Source: Pseudomonas anatoliensis (GTDB lineage Bacteria > Pseudomonadota > Gammaproteobacteria > Pseudomonadales > Pseudomonadaceae). Taken from it: a DNA stretch of 64,000 bases. Below the pieces are notes generated by a model, which was not told the origin of the DNA, made no database searches, and saw nothing but the letters and a program-made list of their open reading frames with translations. Position 1 is the stretch's first letter, and each line of letters opens with the position of its first letter. Shown here one piece after another: positions 27,452 to 35,033 of the stretch. The position numbers were made by a program, and so were the translations under genes. The DNA lies in the NCBI RefSeq assembly GCF_017976235.1, contig NZ_JACVHC010000005.1, forward strand, positions 186,001-250,000, given 5' to 3'.

Positions 27452-27480
27452 CCGGCAGCACCTGTCTCAGGTGCTGCCGG
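27452..27480 (+). terminator. Perfect 13-bp hairpin after rsgA
   Basis: The arms CCGGCAGCACCTG (27452-27464) and CAGGTGCTGCCGG (27468-27480) flank a three-base loop ten bases past the rsgA stop. Only a short TTG follows, so termination may be partial. A T-rich tract (seven T residues near 27512) lies about 30 bp further on, in the leader of the next operon. Confidence 0.6.
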
Positions 27481-27588
27481 TTGTCGGATCGTCCCCTACA
27501 AATCCCCTGTTTTTTTAAACATCAGATTTTTCTGTAAGGCCTGCGCACGCCTGCTTGCAGGACATTTCTCTTTTGCCGCGCACATCTT

Positions 27589-27611
27589 GTAGGCATTTCC
27601 CAGATGCCTAC
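27589..27611 (+). promoter_or_regulatory. Hairpin in the leader of the TIR-caspase operon
   Basis: GTAGGCAT at 27589-27596 and ATGCCTAC at 27604-27611 form a perfect 8-bp stem with a 7-base loop, 44 bp upstream of the first ORF of the operon. It could be a repressor operator or an mRNA hairpin that limits expression of a potentially toxic system. The surrounding 27481-27654 is T-rich near 27511-27535 and probably holds the promoter, but no consensus could be assigned. Confidence 0.4.
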
Positions 27612-27654
27612 ATTCGGTTCCTCCTTCGCACGTTCGCGACCTCCGAGGAACCCC

Positions 27655-27798
27655 ATGCAAACCTACCATCTGTTCATCAGCCACTCGTGGAACCACTCCC
27701 ACGGCCATGACAATCTGGTGCGCAACGCCGCACATGCCGAGTGCGCGTGGAACACCAACAGCATTGTCAGCGCGATTCGCCTGCACACGGCGGTGTAA
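27655..27798 (+). pseudogene. Internally deleted TIR-like (MTH538/DUF1863-type) ORF, 47 codons
   Basis: The ATG at 27655 has GAGG six bases upstream. The ORF begins MQTYHLFISHSWNHS, the conserved first strand of TIR-like MTH538-family proteins (F-I-S-H-S-W). About twenty residues later it jumps to WNTNSIVSAIR, which I recall as the extreme C-terminal signature of the same family, just before a stop. Intact members run to roughly 130 residues or more, so most of the middle, including the region where the catalytic Glu would lie, has been lost in frame. The stop is two bases before the caspase ATG, so the ORF may survive because the caspase gene is translationally coupled to it. It could still be expressed as a small protein. 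Confidence 0.65.
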
Positions 27799-27800
27799 CC

Positions 27801-28760
27801 ATGCGCAAGGGACTGTTTATCGGGATCAACGACTACAAACACATCTCGCGCTTGAGCGGGTGCAGCAATGACGCCATGGCCATGGCATCCGTACTGAGGA
27901 CCGACGCCAATGGCGACCCCAACTTCAAGAACGTGGTGCTGACGTCCGCCGAGGATCACTTGAGCAGGGAGAAACTCGAAGACCAGATTCGCGAACTGTT
28001 TTCCGGTGACTGCAACGTCGCGCTGCTGTACTTCGCCGGGCATGGCGGCTTCGACACTGACAATGATGAAGGCATGCTGCTGCCTCAGGATTTCCGTAAC
28101 CCCAAGGACGGCATCCGCATCAGCGACATCCTCAACTGGGCAGCCAAAGCGACCAGGATCAAAAACAAGGTGATCATCCTCGACTGCTGCCAAAGCGGCG
28201 CGGCCGGCGAGGTGCGCGCGTTGCGCAGTGAAAGCAGCGTGGTCGGTGAAGGCATGACGATTCTGACCGCGTGCAAAAAGGAAGAGCCGGCCATGGAAGG
28301 CGCGCAACACGGTGTGTTCACCGGGCTGCTGTTGCAGGCGTTGCATGGCGGCGCAGCCAACATCCTCGGCAAGATCACCCCCGGCAGCCTCTATTCCTTC
28401 GTCGACAACGCGCTCGATGCCTGGGAGCAGCGTCCGGTGTTCAAAACCAACGTCTCGCAGTTCATTTCCCTGCGCGAAGTCTCGCCGCTGATCCCCAAGG
28501 AGATCCTGCGCAAACTGCCGGAATGGTTTGCCGAAGCCGAGTCGGTTTTCCCGCTCGATCCCAGCTACGAACCCACCGAAGTCACTTTCAATCCGGAACA
28601 CGGCGAAGTCTTCGCCCAGCTGCAAAAGTGCAACCGCCACAGCCTGATAGAACCGATGGACGCCGAGCACATGTATTACGCGGCCATTCATTCCACCGGC
28701 TGCCGCCTCACCGCCCTCGGCGCCTACTACCGCGAACTCGCCCTCAAAGGACATTTCTGA
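27801..28760 (+). CDS. Caspase-like (C14 clan) protease of a TIR-caspase defence module
   Basis: The 319-aa product starts MRKGLFIGINDYKHISRLSG, the first strand of the caspase fold, with the typical C-S-N-D-A segment at residues 21-25. The catalytic dyad is intact: H81 in LLYFAGHGGFD and C130 in VIILDCCQSG (compare D-S-C-H-S-G in metacaspases). The p10-like half follows (GMTILTACKKEEPA, GVFTGLLLQAL), then about 100 residues with PLDPSYEPT, where regulatory ligand binding would be expected. No signal peptide or membrane segment is present. The start is 2 bp after the TIR-like remnant, and the stop overlaps the next TIR gene. In TIR-caspase systems the protease is triggered by a nucleotide signal made by the TIR protein and degrades cellular proteins on infection. 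Confidence 0.88.
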   Translation: MRKGLFIGINDYKHISRLSGCSNDAMAMASVLRTDANGDPNFKNVVLTSAEDHLSREKLEDQIRELFSGDCNVALLYFAGHGGFDTDNDEGMLLPQDFRNPKDGIRISDILNWAAKATRIKNKVIILDCCQSGAAGEVRALRSESSVVGEGMTILTACKKEEPAMEGAQHGVFTGLLLQALHGGAANILGKITPGSLYSFVDNALDAWEQRPVFKTNVSQFISLREVSPLIPKEILRKLPEWFAEAESVFPLDPSYEPTEVTFNPEHGEVFAQLQKCNRHSLIEPMDAEHMYYAAIHSTGCRLTALGAYYRELALKGHF

Positions 28761-29245
28761 TGCCAGTCTTTATCAGCTACCGCCACATGGATCGCGCCCA
28801 CGCGATGGCGATCAACAGCCGCCTGATCAGGGCCAACATCAAGACCTACCTTGACGTGCTGGACCCGGAATCGCAGACCACCGACGACATCACCGGGGTC
28901 ATCACGCGCAACATCACCGAGTGCACGCACCTGCTGGCGGTGGTTTCGGAAAAAACCGCGTTGTCGTGGTGGGTGCCGTTTGAGATCGGCGAGGCGACGA
29001 TCAGCAATCGGCGGATCTGTTCCTTCAGGACCGGGCCAGCGGAGTTGCCGTTGTATCTGGACAAATGGCCGAAGCTGAGCACGGAGAGTGATCTGGATTT
29101 CTTTATTGATGCGTATCGTGAGGAGGTGTCGAACAAGCGGTCGATGTCGTTGGAATCGATGAGTGAATCCGTCAAGGGCACCTACAAACGCAATGCCGAC
29201 ATGTTCCACGAACAACTGAAGAACCGGATTCGGCGCGGGTTCTGA
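28760..29245 (+). CDS. TIR-domain protein, predicted NAD-derived signal producer of the TIR-caspase module
   Basis: The 161-aa product starts MPVFISYRHMDRAHAMAINS, the first strand and box 1 of a TIR domain, followed by TYLDVLDPE and DDITGVITRNITECTHLLAV (strand and helix of the fold). The catalytic-Glu motif WxxxE is present as W71-V-P-F-E75, followed by IGEA. The last 60 residues are helical and basic. The start codon shares one base with the caspase stop (TGATG at 28758-28762), so the two are made together. In enzymatic TIR proteins this Glu cleaves NAD+, and in TIR-caspase immunity the product is a cyclic ADP-ribose isomer that switches on the protease. Enzyme activity here is inferred from motif and context. 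Confidence 0.85.
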   Translation: MPVFISYRHMDRAHAMAINSRLIRANIKTYLDVLDPESQTTDDITGVITRNITECTHLLAVVSEKTALSWWVPFEIGEATISNRRICSFRTGPAELPLYLDKWPKLSTESDLDFFIDAYREEVSNKRSMSLESMSESVKGTYKRNADMFHEQLKNRIRRGF

Positions 29246-29264
29246 AACATCGTCACCCTTGATG

Positions 29265-29425
29265 CCCCTCACCCTAACCCTCTCCCGGAGGGAGAGGGGA
29301 CTGACCGAGGCGGATGTTCGAGTTACGCCGACGTGAAAGACCGAGTCGAACTCAGGTCTTGAACCGCATGAAGATCGGCTCCCTTTCCCCCTCGCCCCCT
29401 GGGGGGAGAGGGCTGGGGTGAGGGG
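29265..29425. repeat. Inverted-repeat element with CCCCTCACCC ends
   Basis: A 22-bp arm at 29265-29286 (CCCCTCACCCTAACCCTCTC...) recurs in inverted form at 29404-29425 with two mismatches. Each arm also forms its own small hairpin (CTCTCCC/GGGAGAG). The 117 bp between carry no gene. Elements with CCCTCACCC...CTCTCCC ends are widespread in Pseudomonas genomes as non-coding mobile or REP-like repeats. This one directly follows the TIR gene. Confidence 0.75.
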
Positions 29426-29467
29426 GAAAGATCCAACGAACACAGCGAAGCACAAACCGACAGACAC

Positions 29468-29498
29468 AAAAAAGCCGCGATCATCTCGCGGCTTTTTT
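29468..29498 (-). terminator. Bidirectional intrinsic terminator at the motB 3' end
   Basis: The stem GCCGCGA (29474-29480) and TCGCGGC (29486-29492) is flanked by A6 on the left and T6 on the right, so it works in both directions. It lies 5 bp beyond the motB stop and closes both the motAB transcript and the convergent transcripts coming from the TIR side. Confidence 0.88.
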
Positions 29499-29503
29499 GT
29501 GAA

Positions 29504-30580
29504 TCACTGCTTCGGCGCGGGGGCCGGTGCAGTGGCCGGTGGCGCTGTCGGCACTGGCGCCGCACTGCCCGGCGCGGCCGGTTTGGGCGCGGCGTCGTCG
29601 AACAGGTTCAGCCGTTCGCGCAGCTCGTGGGCAGGCACCGGCTGCTGGTCCGCCGGCAAGGCGTTCGGGTCGACCGGGGTTGCCGGCGCGGCACCGTTCT
29701 GACCTTGTTCGGCCGGCTTCGCAGCGTCGGGGCCTTGCGCACCTTCGATGGCCGCCTGAGCCTTTTTGGTCAGCACCACGATATCGATGCGACGGTTGAC
29801 CGGATTGAACGGTTTTTCCTTGTCGAACAGTGCCGACGAAGCGTAACCGACCACCCGCGCCACTTGCGCGTCGGGATAACTGCCCGCGATCAGCGCACGC
29901 CGTGCAGCGTTGGCGCGGTTGGCTGAAAGCTCCCAGTTGCCGTAATCGCCGGTGCCGATATACGGCTTGGCATCGGTGTGGCCGCTGATGCTGATCTTGT
30001 TCGGCACCGCTTTGATGGTGTCGGCCATGGCTAGCAGGATGTCTTCGAAGTACGGCTTCAGGCGCGCAGAACCCGAGTCGAACATCGGCCGGTTCTCGGC
30101 GTCCATGATCTGGATGCGCAAGCCGTTCGGCGTGATTTCGAAGAGAATCTGGTCCTTGAATTTCTGCAGTTGCGGGTTCTCGTCGACCTTGTTCTGCAGT
30201 TCTTGCAGCAACAGTTCCAGGCGTTCTTTCTCGACCATTTCGGCCATGCCTTCGACTTGCTCGGTGTCGACGGTGACCTTGTCCGGTTGCGGCTGGGACT
30301 TCACCTCGGGGTTAAGGGTGTTCTCCGGCGCCAGCGTCGGCGTACCGCCCAGATCGATGATGTATGGCGTGCCGCTTTCGGAGAAGCCGACCGGGTCTTT
30401 GAAGTAACCGGCGATAGCAATCTTCTGCTCCGGCGTTGCAGTGGACAGCAGCCACAGCACCAGGAAGAACGCCATCATCGCCGTGGCGAAGTCGGCGAAG
30501 GCGATTTTCCATGCCCCGCCGTGGTGCCCGCCGGCTATGCGCTTGACGCGCTTGATGATAATCGGCTGATTATTTTCCAT
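29504..30580 (-). CDS. motB: Flagellar stator protein MotB
   Basis: MotB anchors the stator to peptidoglycan and carries the proton-binding Asp of the flagellar motor. The 358-aa product has a basic N-terminus and one transmembrane helix, FADFATAMMAFFLVLWLL, with the essential Asp at residue 30. A plug/linker region follows, then an OmpA-like peptidoglycan-binding domain (about 150-270; ISISGHTDAKPYIG and ANAARRALIAGSYPD), and finally a long Pro/Ala-rich tail of some 80 residues typical of Pseudomonas MotB. motA lies 3 bp upstream, so the two are cotranscribed. Confidence 0.96.
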   Translation of the reverse strand: MENNQPIIIKRVKRIAGGHHGGAWKIAFADFATAMMAFFLVLWLLSTATPEQKIAIAGYFKDPVGFSESGTPYIIDLGGTPTLAPENTLNPEVKSQPQPDKVTVDTEQVEGMAEMVEKERLELLLQELQNKVDENPQLQKFKDQILFEITPNGLRIQIMDAENRPMFDSGSARLKPYFEDILLAMADTIKAVPNKISISGHTDAKPYIGTGDYGNWELSANRANAARRALIAGSYPDAQVARVVGYASSALFDKEKPFNPVNRRIDIVVLTKKAQAAIEGAQGPDAAKPAEQGQNGAAPATPVDPNALPADQQPVPAHELRERLNLFDDAAPKPAAPGSAAPVPTAPPATAPAPAPKQ

Positions 30581-30583
30581 GAC

Positions 30584-31435
30584 TTAGCGACCGCGAACCG
30601 CTTGTTCGAGCTCGGCAAAGCTTGGACGGTGGGCCGGGTACAGAACCTTGCGACCGAACTCCACCGCCAGCGATGGCGGCATGCCGGAAGCGGAAGCCAC
30701 CAGCGAAGCTTTAATGGCTTCATACACGTTCAGCTCTTCCTTGGCATCGTGGGCCAGGGAATGCGCCAACGGACCGAAGAAGCCGTAGGCGGCGAGAATA
30801 CCGAAGAAGGTACCGACCAGTGCCGCACCAACGTGCAGGCCGATGGATTTCTGATCGCCTTCACCCAAGGAGGCCATGGTCACCACGATACCGAGTACCG
30901 CCGCAACGATACCGAAACCCGGCATGGCGTCGGCAATGCCGTTCACCGCGTGAGATGGGTGCTCGAGGTCTTCCTTGAGGCTGTACAGCTCCATGTCGAA
31001 CAGGCCTTCCAGCTCGTGCGGAGCCATGTTGCCGGAGGACATGATGCGCAGGTAGTCGCAGATAAACGCGGTCATGCGTTCATCTTTAAGCACCGCCGGG
31101 TACTTGGCGAAGATCGGGCTCGCGGCGGCATCTTCGATGTCGCCCTCGATGGCCATCATGCCTTCGCGGCGGCTCTTGTTGAGGATCTCGTAGATCAGCC
31201 CCAGCACTTCCAGATAGAAAGTGTGGGTGAAGCGCGAACTGAACATGCTCAGGGATTTCTTGAGCACGTGCATCGTCATGTAGCTGGGGTTCGCCTGGAG
31301 AAAAGCGCCCAGTGCAGCACCGCCGATGATCAACACCTCGAAAGGCTGGATCAGGGCGGCAATTTTGCCGTGGGAGAGCACGTATCCGCCGAGCACGCTC
31401 GCGAATACGACGATGATGCCGATAATTTTAGCCAT
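30584..31435 (-). CDS. motA: Flagellar stator protein MotA
   Basis: MotA forms the proton channel of the stator with MotB and drives the rotor through its cytoplasmic loop. The start at 31435 gives MAKIIGIIVVFASVLGGYVL and 283 aa, the usual length; the frame opens 26 codons earlier, but that would run through the promoter region. Four transmembrane helices are evident, at both ends of a large charged cytoplasmic loop that includes the conserved R-E-G-M-M and E-x-x-L-x-D-x-E segments. PGFGIVAAVLGIVVTM contains the conserved channel Pro. Expression is probably driven by a sigma-28-type promoter 70 bp upstream. Confidence 0.96.
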   Translation of the reverse strand: MAKIIGIIVVFASVLGGYVLSHGKIAALIQPFEVLIIGGAALGAFLQANPSYMTMHVLKKSLSMFSSRFTHTFYLEVLGLIYEILNKSRREGMMAIEGDIEDAAASPIFAKYPAVLKDERMTAFICDYLRIMSSGNMAPHELEGLFDMELYSLKEDLEHPSHAVNGIADAMPGFGIVAAVLGIVVTMASLGEGDQKSIGLHVGAALVGTFFGILAAYGFFGPLAHSLAHDAKEELNVYEAIKASLVASASGMPPSLAVEFGRKVLYPAHRPSFAELEQAVRGR

Positions 31436-31503
31436 AGGTAGAAAGTACTTATTTAAGTCGGGTTCAAGGTCATATTCGGAAGTTAAAAAATCTCTTCTTC
31501 TAC

Positions 31504-31530
31504 TTATCGGCAAAACTGCGCCAGACTATA
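31504..31530 (-). promoter_or_regulatory. Sigma-28 (FliA)-type promoter for motAB
   Basis: On the minus strand, TATA (31527-31530), a 15-base spacer and GCCGATAA (31504-31511) match the flagellar consensus TAAA-N15-GCCGATAA at 11 of 12 positions. The site lies 69 bp upstream of the motA ATG in the right orientation. Confidence 0.7.
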
Positions 31531-31601
31531 GCCAGTTCAGGCGAAAAGCCAATTTAGCCCATGCCGGGCGCGTCTACAGTCAGTGAAGATCTTGTCCAGA
31601 C

Positions 31602-33140
31602 ATGGCTAATGAAACGAACGTCCCACACGCACAACCGACCACACTCGACGGCTGGGTAAAACTGCTCGACAGCGTTCTACTGCCCGTACCGCAGGAGGCG
31701 CACGACAAGGTCTGCCGCGCGATCCGCGACAATCGCAGCTCGCTTCGCGACATCGCCGACCTGATGCAAGACAGCCCGGCGCTGGCCTTGAGCATCATCC
31801 GTGAGGCCAATCGTCACACCCACGGCAACATGGCCACGCCGGCAGAAAATCTCGAAGTGGCGATCAATCGCCTCGGCCTCGCCCGCACCGAAGAATTGCT
31901 CGCGCGCCTGCCCGCCGTTCCGCAGATGCAGATCCCCAAGGCCCTGCGCCAACTGCAAATGATCAGCCAGCACGCCACGCAACAGGCCAACGGTTTTTTT
32001 GCCAGTCGCCTGGCGCGGCTGTGGCAGGACATTCATTGGGGCAGCCTGTTGTTCCTCTCGCCGCTGTGGCCGCTGGCGCTGACTTACCCGCAATTGCTTG
32101 AAGAGTGGGAGCTGCGGGTGATCCACAAGGGCGAATCGGCACGCACCGTCGAGAAGCAATTGTTTGGCGTGCGTCTGCTGGCAATCGCGCAAGCACTGGT
32201 GGCCGTCTGGCACCTGCCAATCTGGGTGCAACAGGGCTATAAACTGCTGCTCAGCGAGCACCGAGAACTGGTCAAAGTGTTGCGCATCGCCCGCGACAGC
32301 GAGCATCCGCTACGCCAGCAAAACCGTCTGGACGATGATCCGACTCTGCGCCGCTGGCTCAATCAGCCAGCCAATACCGTGTTGCTGGCCAACGGCCTGG
32401 CGCTGTCGGCGCAGCAGGCGTGGGACAGCCCGCACAGCGAGCGCTGGCAGTACCTGACCAGTCTTTATCTGCAGATTCCGATGGACGAGGTGCAACAACA
32501 GCTGCACCAGCAAGCCGCCAACAGTGCGCGTCAGCATGCGATGCCTGACCTGTGGCACCCGGCGGTGTCGTTGCTGTGGCCGTGGGGCACGCGTCGCTTG
32601 CCCGCTGGCATGCTGCCTGCGGCGGCGCCCAATGCCGAAGATTTGACCCAGTGGCGCCGGCAATGCGCCGAATTACTGGCAGAGCCGAGTCGCTTCACCA
32701 ATGCCATGAGCCTGACCGTCGCCGCCCGCGACGCGCTAGTGGCCAGCGGCATGCGGCGGGTGATGATCCTGATGGCTGATCGCACGCAGTCGAACTTGCG
32801 CGTGCATCAAACCGTTGGCCTGCCGAAAGAAGCTGCGGCGCTGAATTTCGTCGTCAGCCAGAGCAAGGTCCTGCAACGACTGCTCGCGCAGCAGGCACAG
32901 GTGCGGATCAATCCAGAGAACAACGCGCAATTCTCCGCATTGTTGCCGGCGGGCCTGCGCACGTTGTTCCGTGGCGAGCATCTGTTCCTGCGCTCACTGG
33001 TCAATAACGGCCGGGTGATCATGATCGTCGTCGCCGATCAGGGCGGCGGGCCGTTCGCCGATATCACCGTACAAGCCTTTGGCAAAACCGCGCAGTGCAT
33101 CGAAAAAGCCCTGCACAGCTTTAGCAGCCGTGGCCGATGA
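31602..33140 (+). CDS. HDOD-domain signalling protein with GAF-like C-terminus
   Basis: The 512-aa product has an N-terminal HDOD domain (about 15-230: SSLRDIADLMQDSPALALSI and INRLGLARTEELLARLP). This is a catalytically silent relative of HD phosphohydrolases found in Pseudomonas regulators of motility and c-di-GMP behaviour. A linker and a C-terminal GAF-like region (about 370-505) follow. No metal-binding HD pair is seen. It is divergent from motA and lies 42 bp upstream of rhdA. The precise role is unknown; the motility-gene context is suggestive only. Confidence 0.8.
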   Translation: MANETNVPHAQPTTLDGWVKLLDSVLLPVPQEAHDKVCRAIRDNRSSLRDIADLMQDSPALALSIIREANRHTHGNMATPAENLEVAINRLGLARTEELLARLPAVPQMQIPKALRQLQMISQHATQQANGFFASRLARLWQDIHWGSLLFLSPLWPLALTYPQLLEEWELRVIHKGESARTVEKQLFGVRLLAIAQALVAVWHLPIWVQQGYKLLLSEHRELVKVLRIARDSEHPLRQQNRLDDDPTLRRWLNQPANTVLLANGLALSAQQAWDSPHSERWQYLTSLYLQIPMDEVQQQLHQQAANSARQHAMPDLWHPAVSLLWPWGTRRLPAGMLPAAAPNAEDLTQWRRQCAELLAEPSRFTNAMSLTVAARDALVASGMRRVMILMADRTQSNLRVHQTVGLPKEAAALNFVVSQSKVLQRLLAQQAQVRINPENNAQFSALLPAGLRTLFRGEHLFLRSLVNNGRVIMIVVADQGGGPFADITVQAFGKTAQCIEKALHSFSSRGR

Positions 33141-33182
33141 GGCTGCGCTACAATCCCCCCCTTTGTGCTCTGGAGACCTCAC

Positions 33183-33998
33183 ATGTCTGACTTCTCTGGC
33201 TTGCCGCTCGTTATCGAACCGAGCGACCTGCTCCCTCGCCTCGATGCCAGCGAACTCATCCTGGTGGACCTGACCAGTCCCGCCCGCTATGCCGAAGGTC
33301 ATCTGCCCGGCGCACGCTTTGTCGATCCGAAACGCACCCAGCTCGGCCAACCGCCAGCACCGGGCCTGATGCCGGCGAAAGCCGATCTGGAAGCGTTGTT
33401 CGGTGAGCTGGGGCACCGCAAGGACGCGGTCTACGTGGTCTACGACGACGAGGGCGGCGGCTGGGCCGGGCGCTTCATCTGGCTGCTCGACGTGATCGGT
33501 CACGACAAATATCACTATATAGATGGCGGTCTGCCGGCGTGGCTGGCGGAAGGTTCGCCGATGTCGATCCAGGTGCCACCCGCCGTCGGTGGGCCGGTCG
33601 CGCTGACTCTGCATGAAGAGCCGACCGCCACTCGCGAATACCTGCAAAGCCGTCTCGGCGCTGCCGATCTGGCGATCTGGGATGCACGCGGGCCGCTGGA
33701 GTATTCCGGCGAGAAGGTTTTGGCTGCCAAGGCAGGCCATATTCCCGGCGCGGTCAATTTCGAATGGACTGCCGGCATGGACAAGGCGCGTCAGTTGCGC
33801 ATTCGCACTGACATGCCGCAGATCCTCGAAGACCTGGGGATCACCAAGGACAAAGAAATCATTACCCACTGCCAGACCCATCACCGGTCGGGCTTCACCT
33901 ATCTGGTGGCCAAGTCCCTCGGTTATCCGCGGGTCAAAGGCTACGCCGGTTCCTGGGGCGAATGGGGCAACCACCCTGACACGCCAGTCGAGATTTAA
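33183..33998 (+). CDS. rhdA: Rhodanese (thiosulfate:cyanide sulfurtransferase) RhdA
   Basis: RhdA transfers sulfane sulfur from thiosulfate to cyanide and other acceptors, and serves cyanide detoxification and sulfur delivery. The start at 33183 (MSDFSGLPLVIEPSDLL) gives 271 aa in two tandem rhodanese domains. The first is inactive, and the second carries the catalytic C230 in the loop CQTHHRS, which is characteristic of the Pseudomonas/Azotobacter RhdA group. The gene is followed after 18 bp by psd, the same neighbour as in P. aeruginosa. Confidence 0.93.
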   Translation: MSDFSGLPLVIEPSDLLPRLDASELILVDLTSPARYAEGHLPGARFVDPKRTQLGQPPAPGLMPAKADLEALFGELGHRKDAVYVVYDDEGGGWAGRFIWLLDVIGHDKYHYIDGGLPAWLAEGSPMSIQVPPAVGGPVALTLHEEPTATREYLQSRLGAADLAIWDARGPLEYSGEKVLAAKAGHIPGAVNFEWTAGMDKARQLRIRTDMPQILEDLGITKDKEIITHCQTHHRSGFTYLVAKSLGYPRVKGYAGSWGEWGNHPDTPVEI

Positions 33999-34016
33999 GG
34001 TTTTTAAGGACAACTA

Positions 34017-34877
34017 ATGAAAGAGCGTCTGTTTATCCTCAGCCAGTACCTGCTGCCTCATCACCTGCTGTCGCGCCTGGCCGGCTGCGTCGCCGAGTGC
34101 CGCGTGCCGTGGTTCAAGAATGCCTTCACCACCTGGTTCGCCAAGCGCTATCAAGTCGATATGTCGCAAGCGCTGGTTGAAGACGTAACCGCTTACGAGC
34201 ACTTCAACGCCTTCTTCACCCGTGCTCTGAAAGACGGCGCGCGGCCGTTGGACGAAACCCCGGGCGCGATCCTCAGCCCGGCCGACGGTGCGATCAGCCA
34301 ACTCGGCCCGATCGAACACGGTCGCGTGTTCCAGGCCAAGGGCCACAGTTTCAGCGTGCTGGAGCTGCTCGGCGGTGACGCGGCCAATGCGGCGCCGTTC
34401 ATGGGCGGCGAGTTCGCGACTGTTTACCTGTCGCCGAAGGACTACCACCGCGTGCACATGCCGCTGGCCGGCACCCTGCGCGAAATGGTTTATATCCCCG
34501 GCCGAATCTTCTCGGTCAACCAGACCACCGCCGAAAACGTCCCGGAATTGTTCGCCCGCAACGAGCGTGTGGCGTGCATTTTCGACACCGAGCGCGGGCC
34601 GATGGCTGTCGTGCTGGTCGGCGCAATGATCGTTGCTTCGATCGAAACCGTCTGGGCCGGTCTGGTCACGCCGCCCAAGCGTGAGCTGAAAACCTTCCGC
34701 TACGACGAAGCCGCCCGTGCACCGATTCATCTGGAAAAAGGCGCGGAACTGGGTCGCTTCAAGCTGGGTTCTACCGCGATCGTGCTGTTCGGCCCTGATC
34801 AAGTGAAGTGGACTGAAGAACTGGTTGCCGGTTCGCCAGTGCAGATGGGCCAGGGTCTGGCACTGCCGAAAGCCTGA
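34017..34877 (+). CDS. psd: Phosphatidylserine decarboxylase Psd
   Basis: Psd makes phosphatidylethanolamine from phosphatidylserine at the inner membrane. The 286-aa proenzyme contains the self-cleavage motif LGST at residues 250-253, where Ser252 becomes the pyruvoyl group of the alpha chain. It also has the conserved LSPADGAIS and SPKDYHRVHMP segments with the catalytic His and Asp. The length is normal and the start has AAGGA eight bases upstream. It probably forms an operon with rhdA. A REP doublet follows. Confidence 0.96.
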   Translation: MKERLFILSQYLLPHHLLSRLAGCVAECRVPWFKNAFTTWFAKRYQVDMSQALVEDVTAYEHFNAFFTRALKDGARPLDETPGAILSPADGAISQLGPIEHGRVFQAKGHSFSVLELLGGDAANAAPFMGGEFATVYLSPKDYHRVHMPLAGTLREMVYIPGRIFSVNQTTAENVPELFARNERVACIFDTERGPMAVVLVGAMIVASIETVWAGLVTPPKRELKTFRYDEAARAPIHLEKGAELGRFKLGSTAIVLFGPDQVKWTEELVAGSPVQMGQGLALPKA

Positions 34878-34899
34878 TCCGACGAAACACGCCGATCCC

Positions 34900-34985
34900 C
34901 TGTAGGAGCTGCCGAAGGCTGCGATCTTTTGATCTTGGTTCTAAATACAAGATCAAAAGATCGCAGCCTTCGGCAGCTCCTACAG
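34900..34985. repeat. REP doublet after psd
   Basis: Two inverted copies of the Pseudomonas REP palindrome (CTGTAGGAGCTGCCGAAGG...) with GATCTTTTGATC ends face each other across a short spacer. In RNA they would form a long hairpin. They occupy the psd-fimW gap and may act as an attenuator; the next gene starts 36 bp or so beyond. Confidence 0.9.
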
Positions 34986-35033
34986 TGTTCGCCGTAGCGA
35001 CAGACCCCAATTTTTGCTGCTATGGTTTTTGGC

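Noticed and set aside
27604..27654. A longer start for the TIR-like remnant at 27604
   Set aside because: The first 17 codons lie in the hairpin leader and are not family-like; the ATG at 27655 has a GAGG site and gives the conserved first strand.
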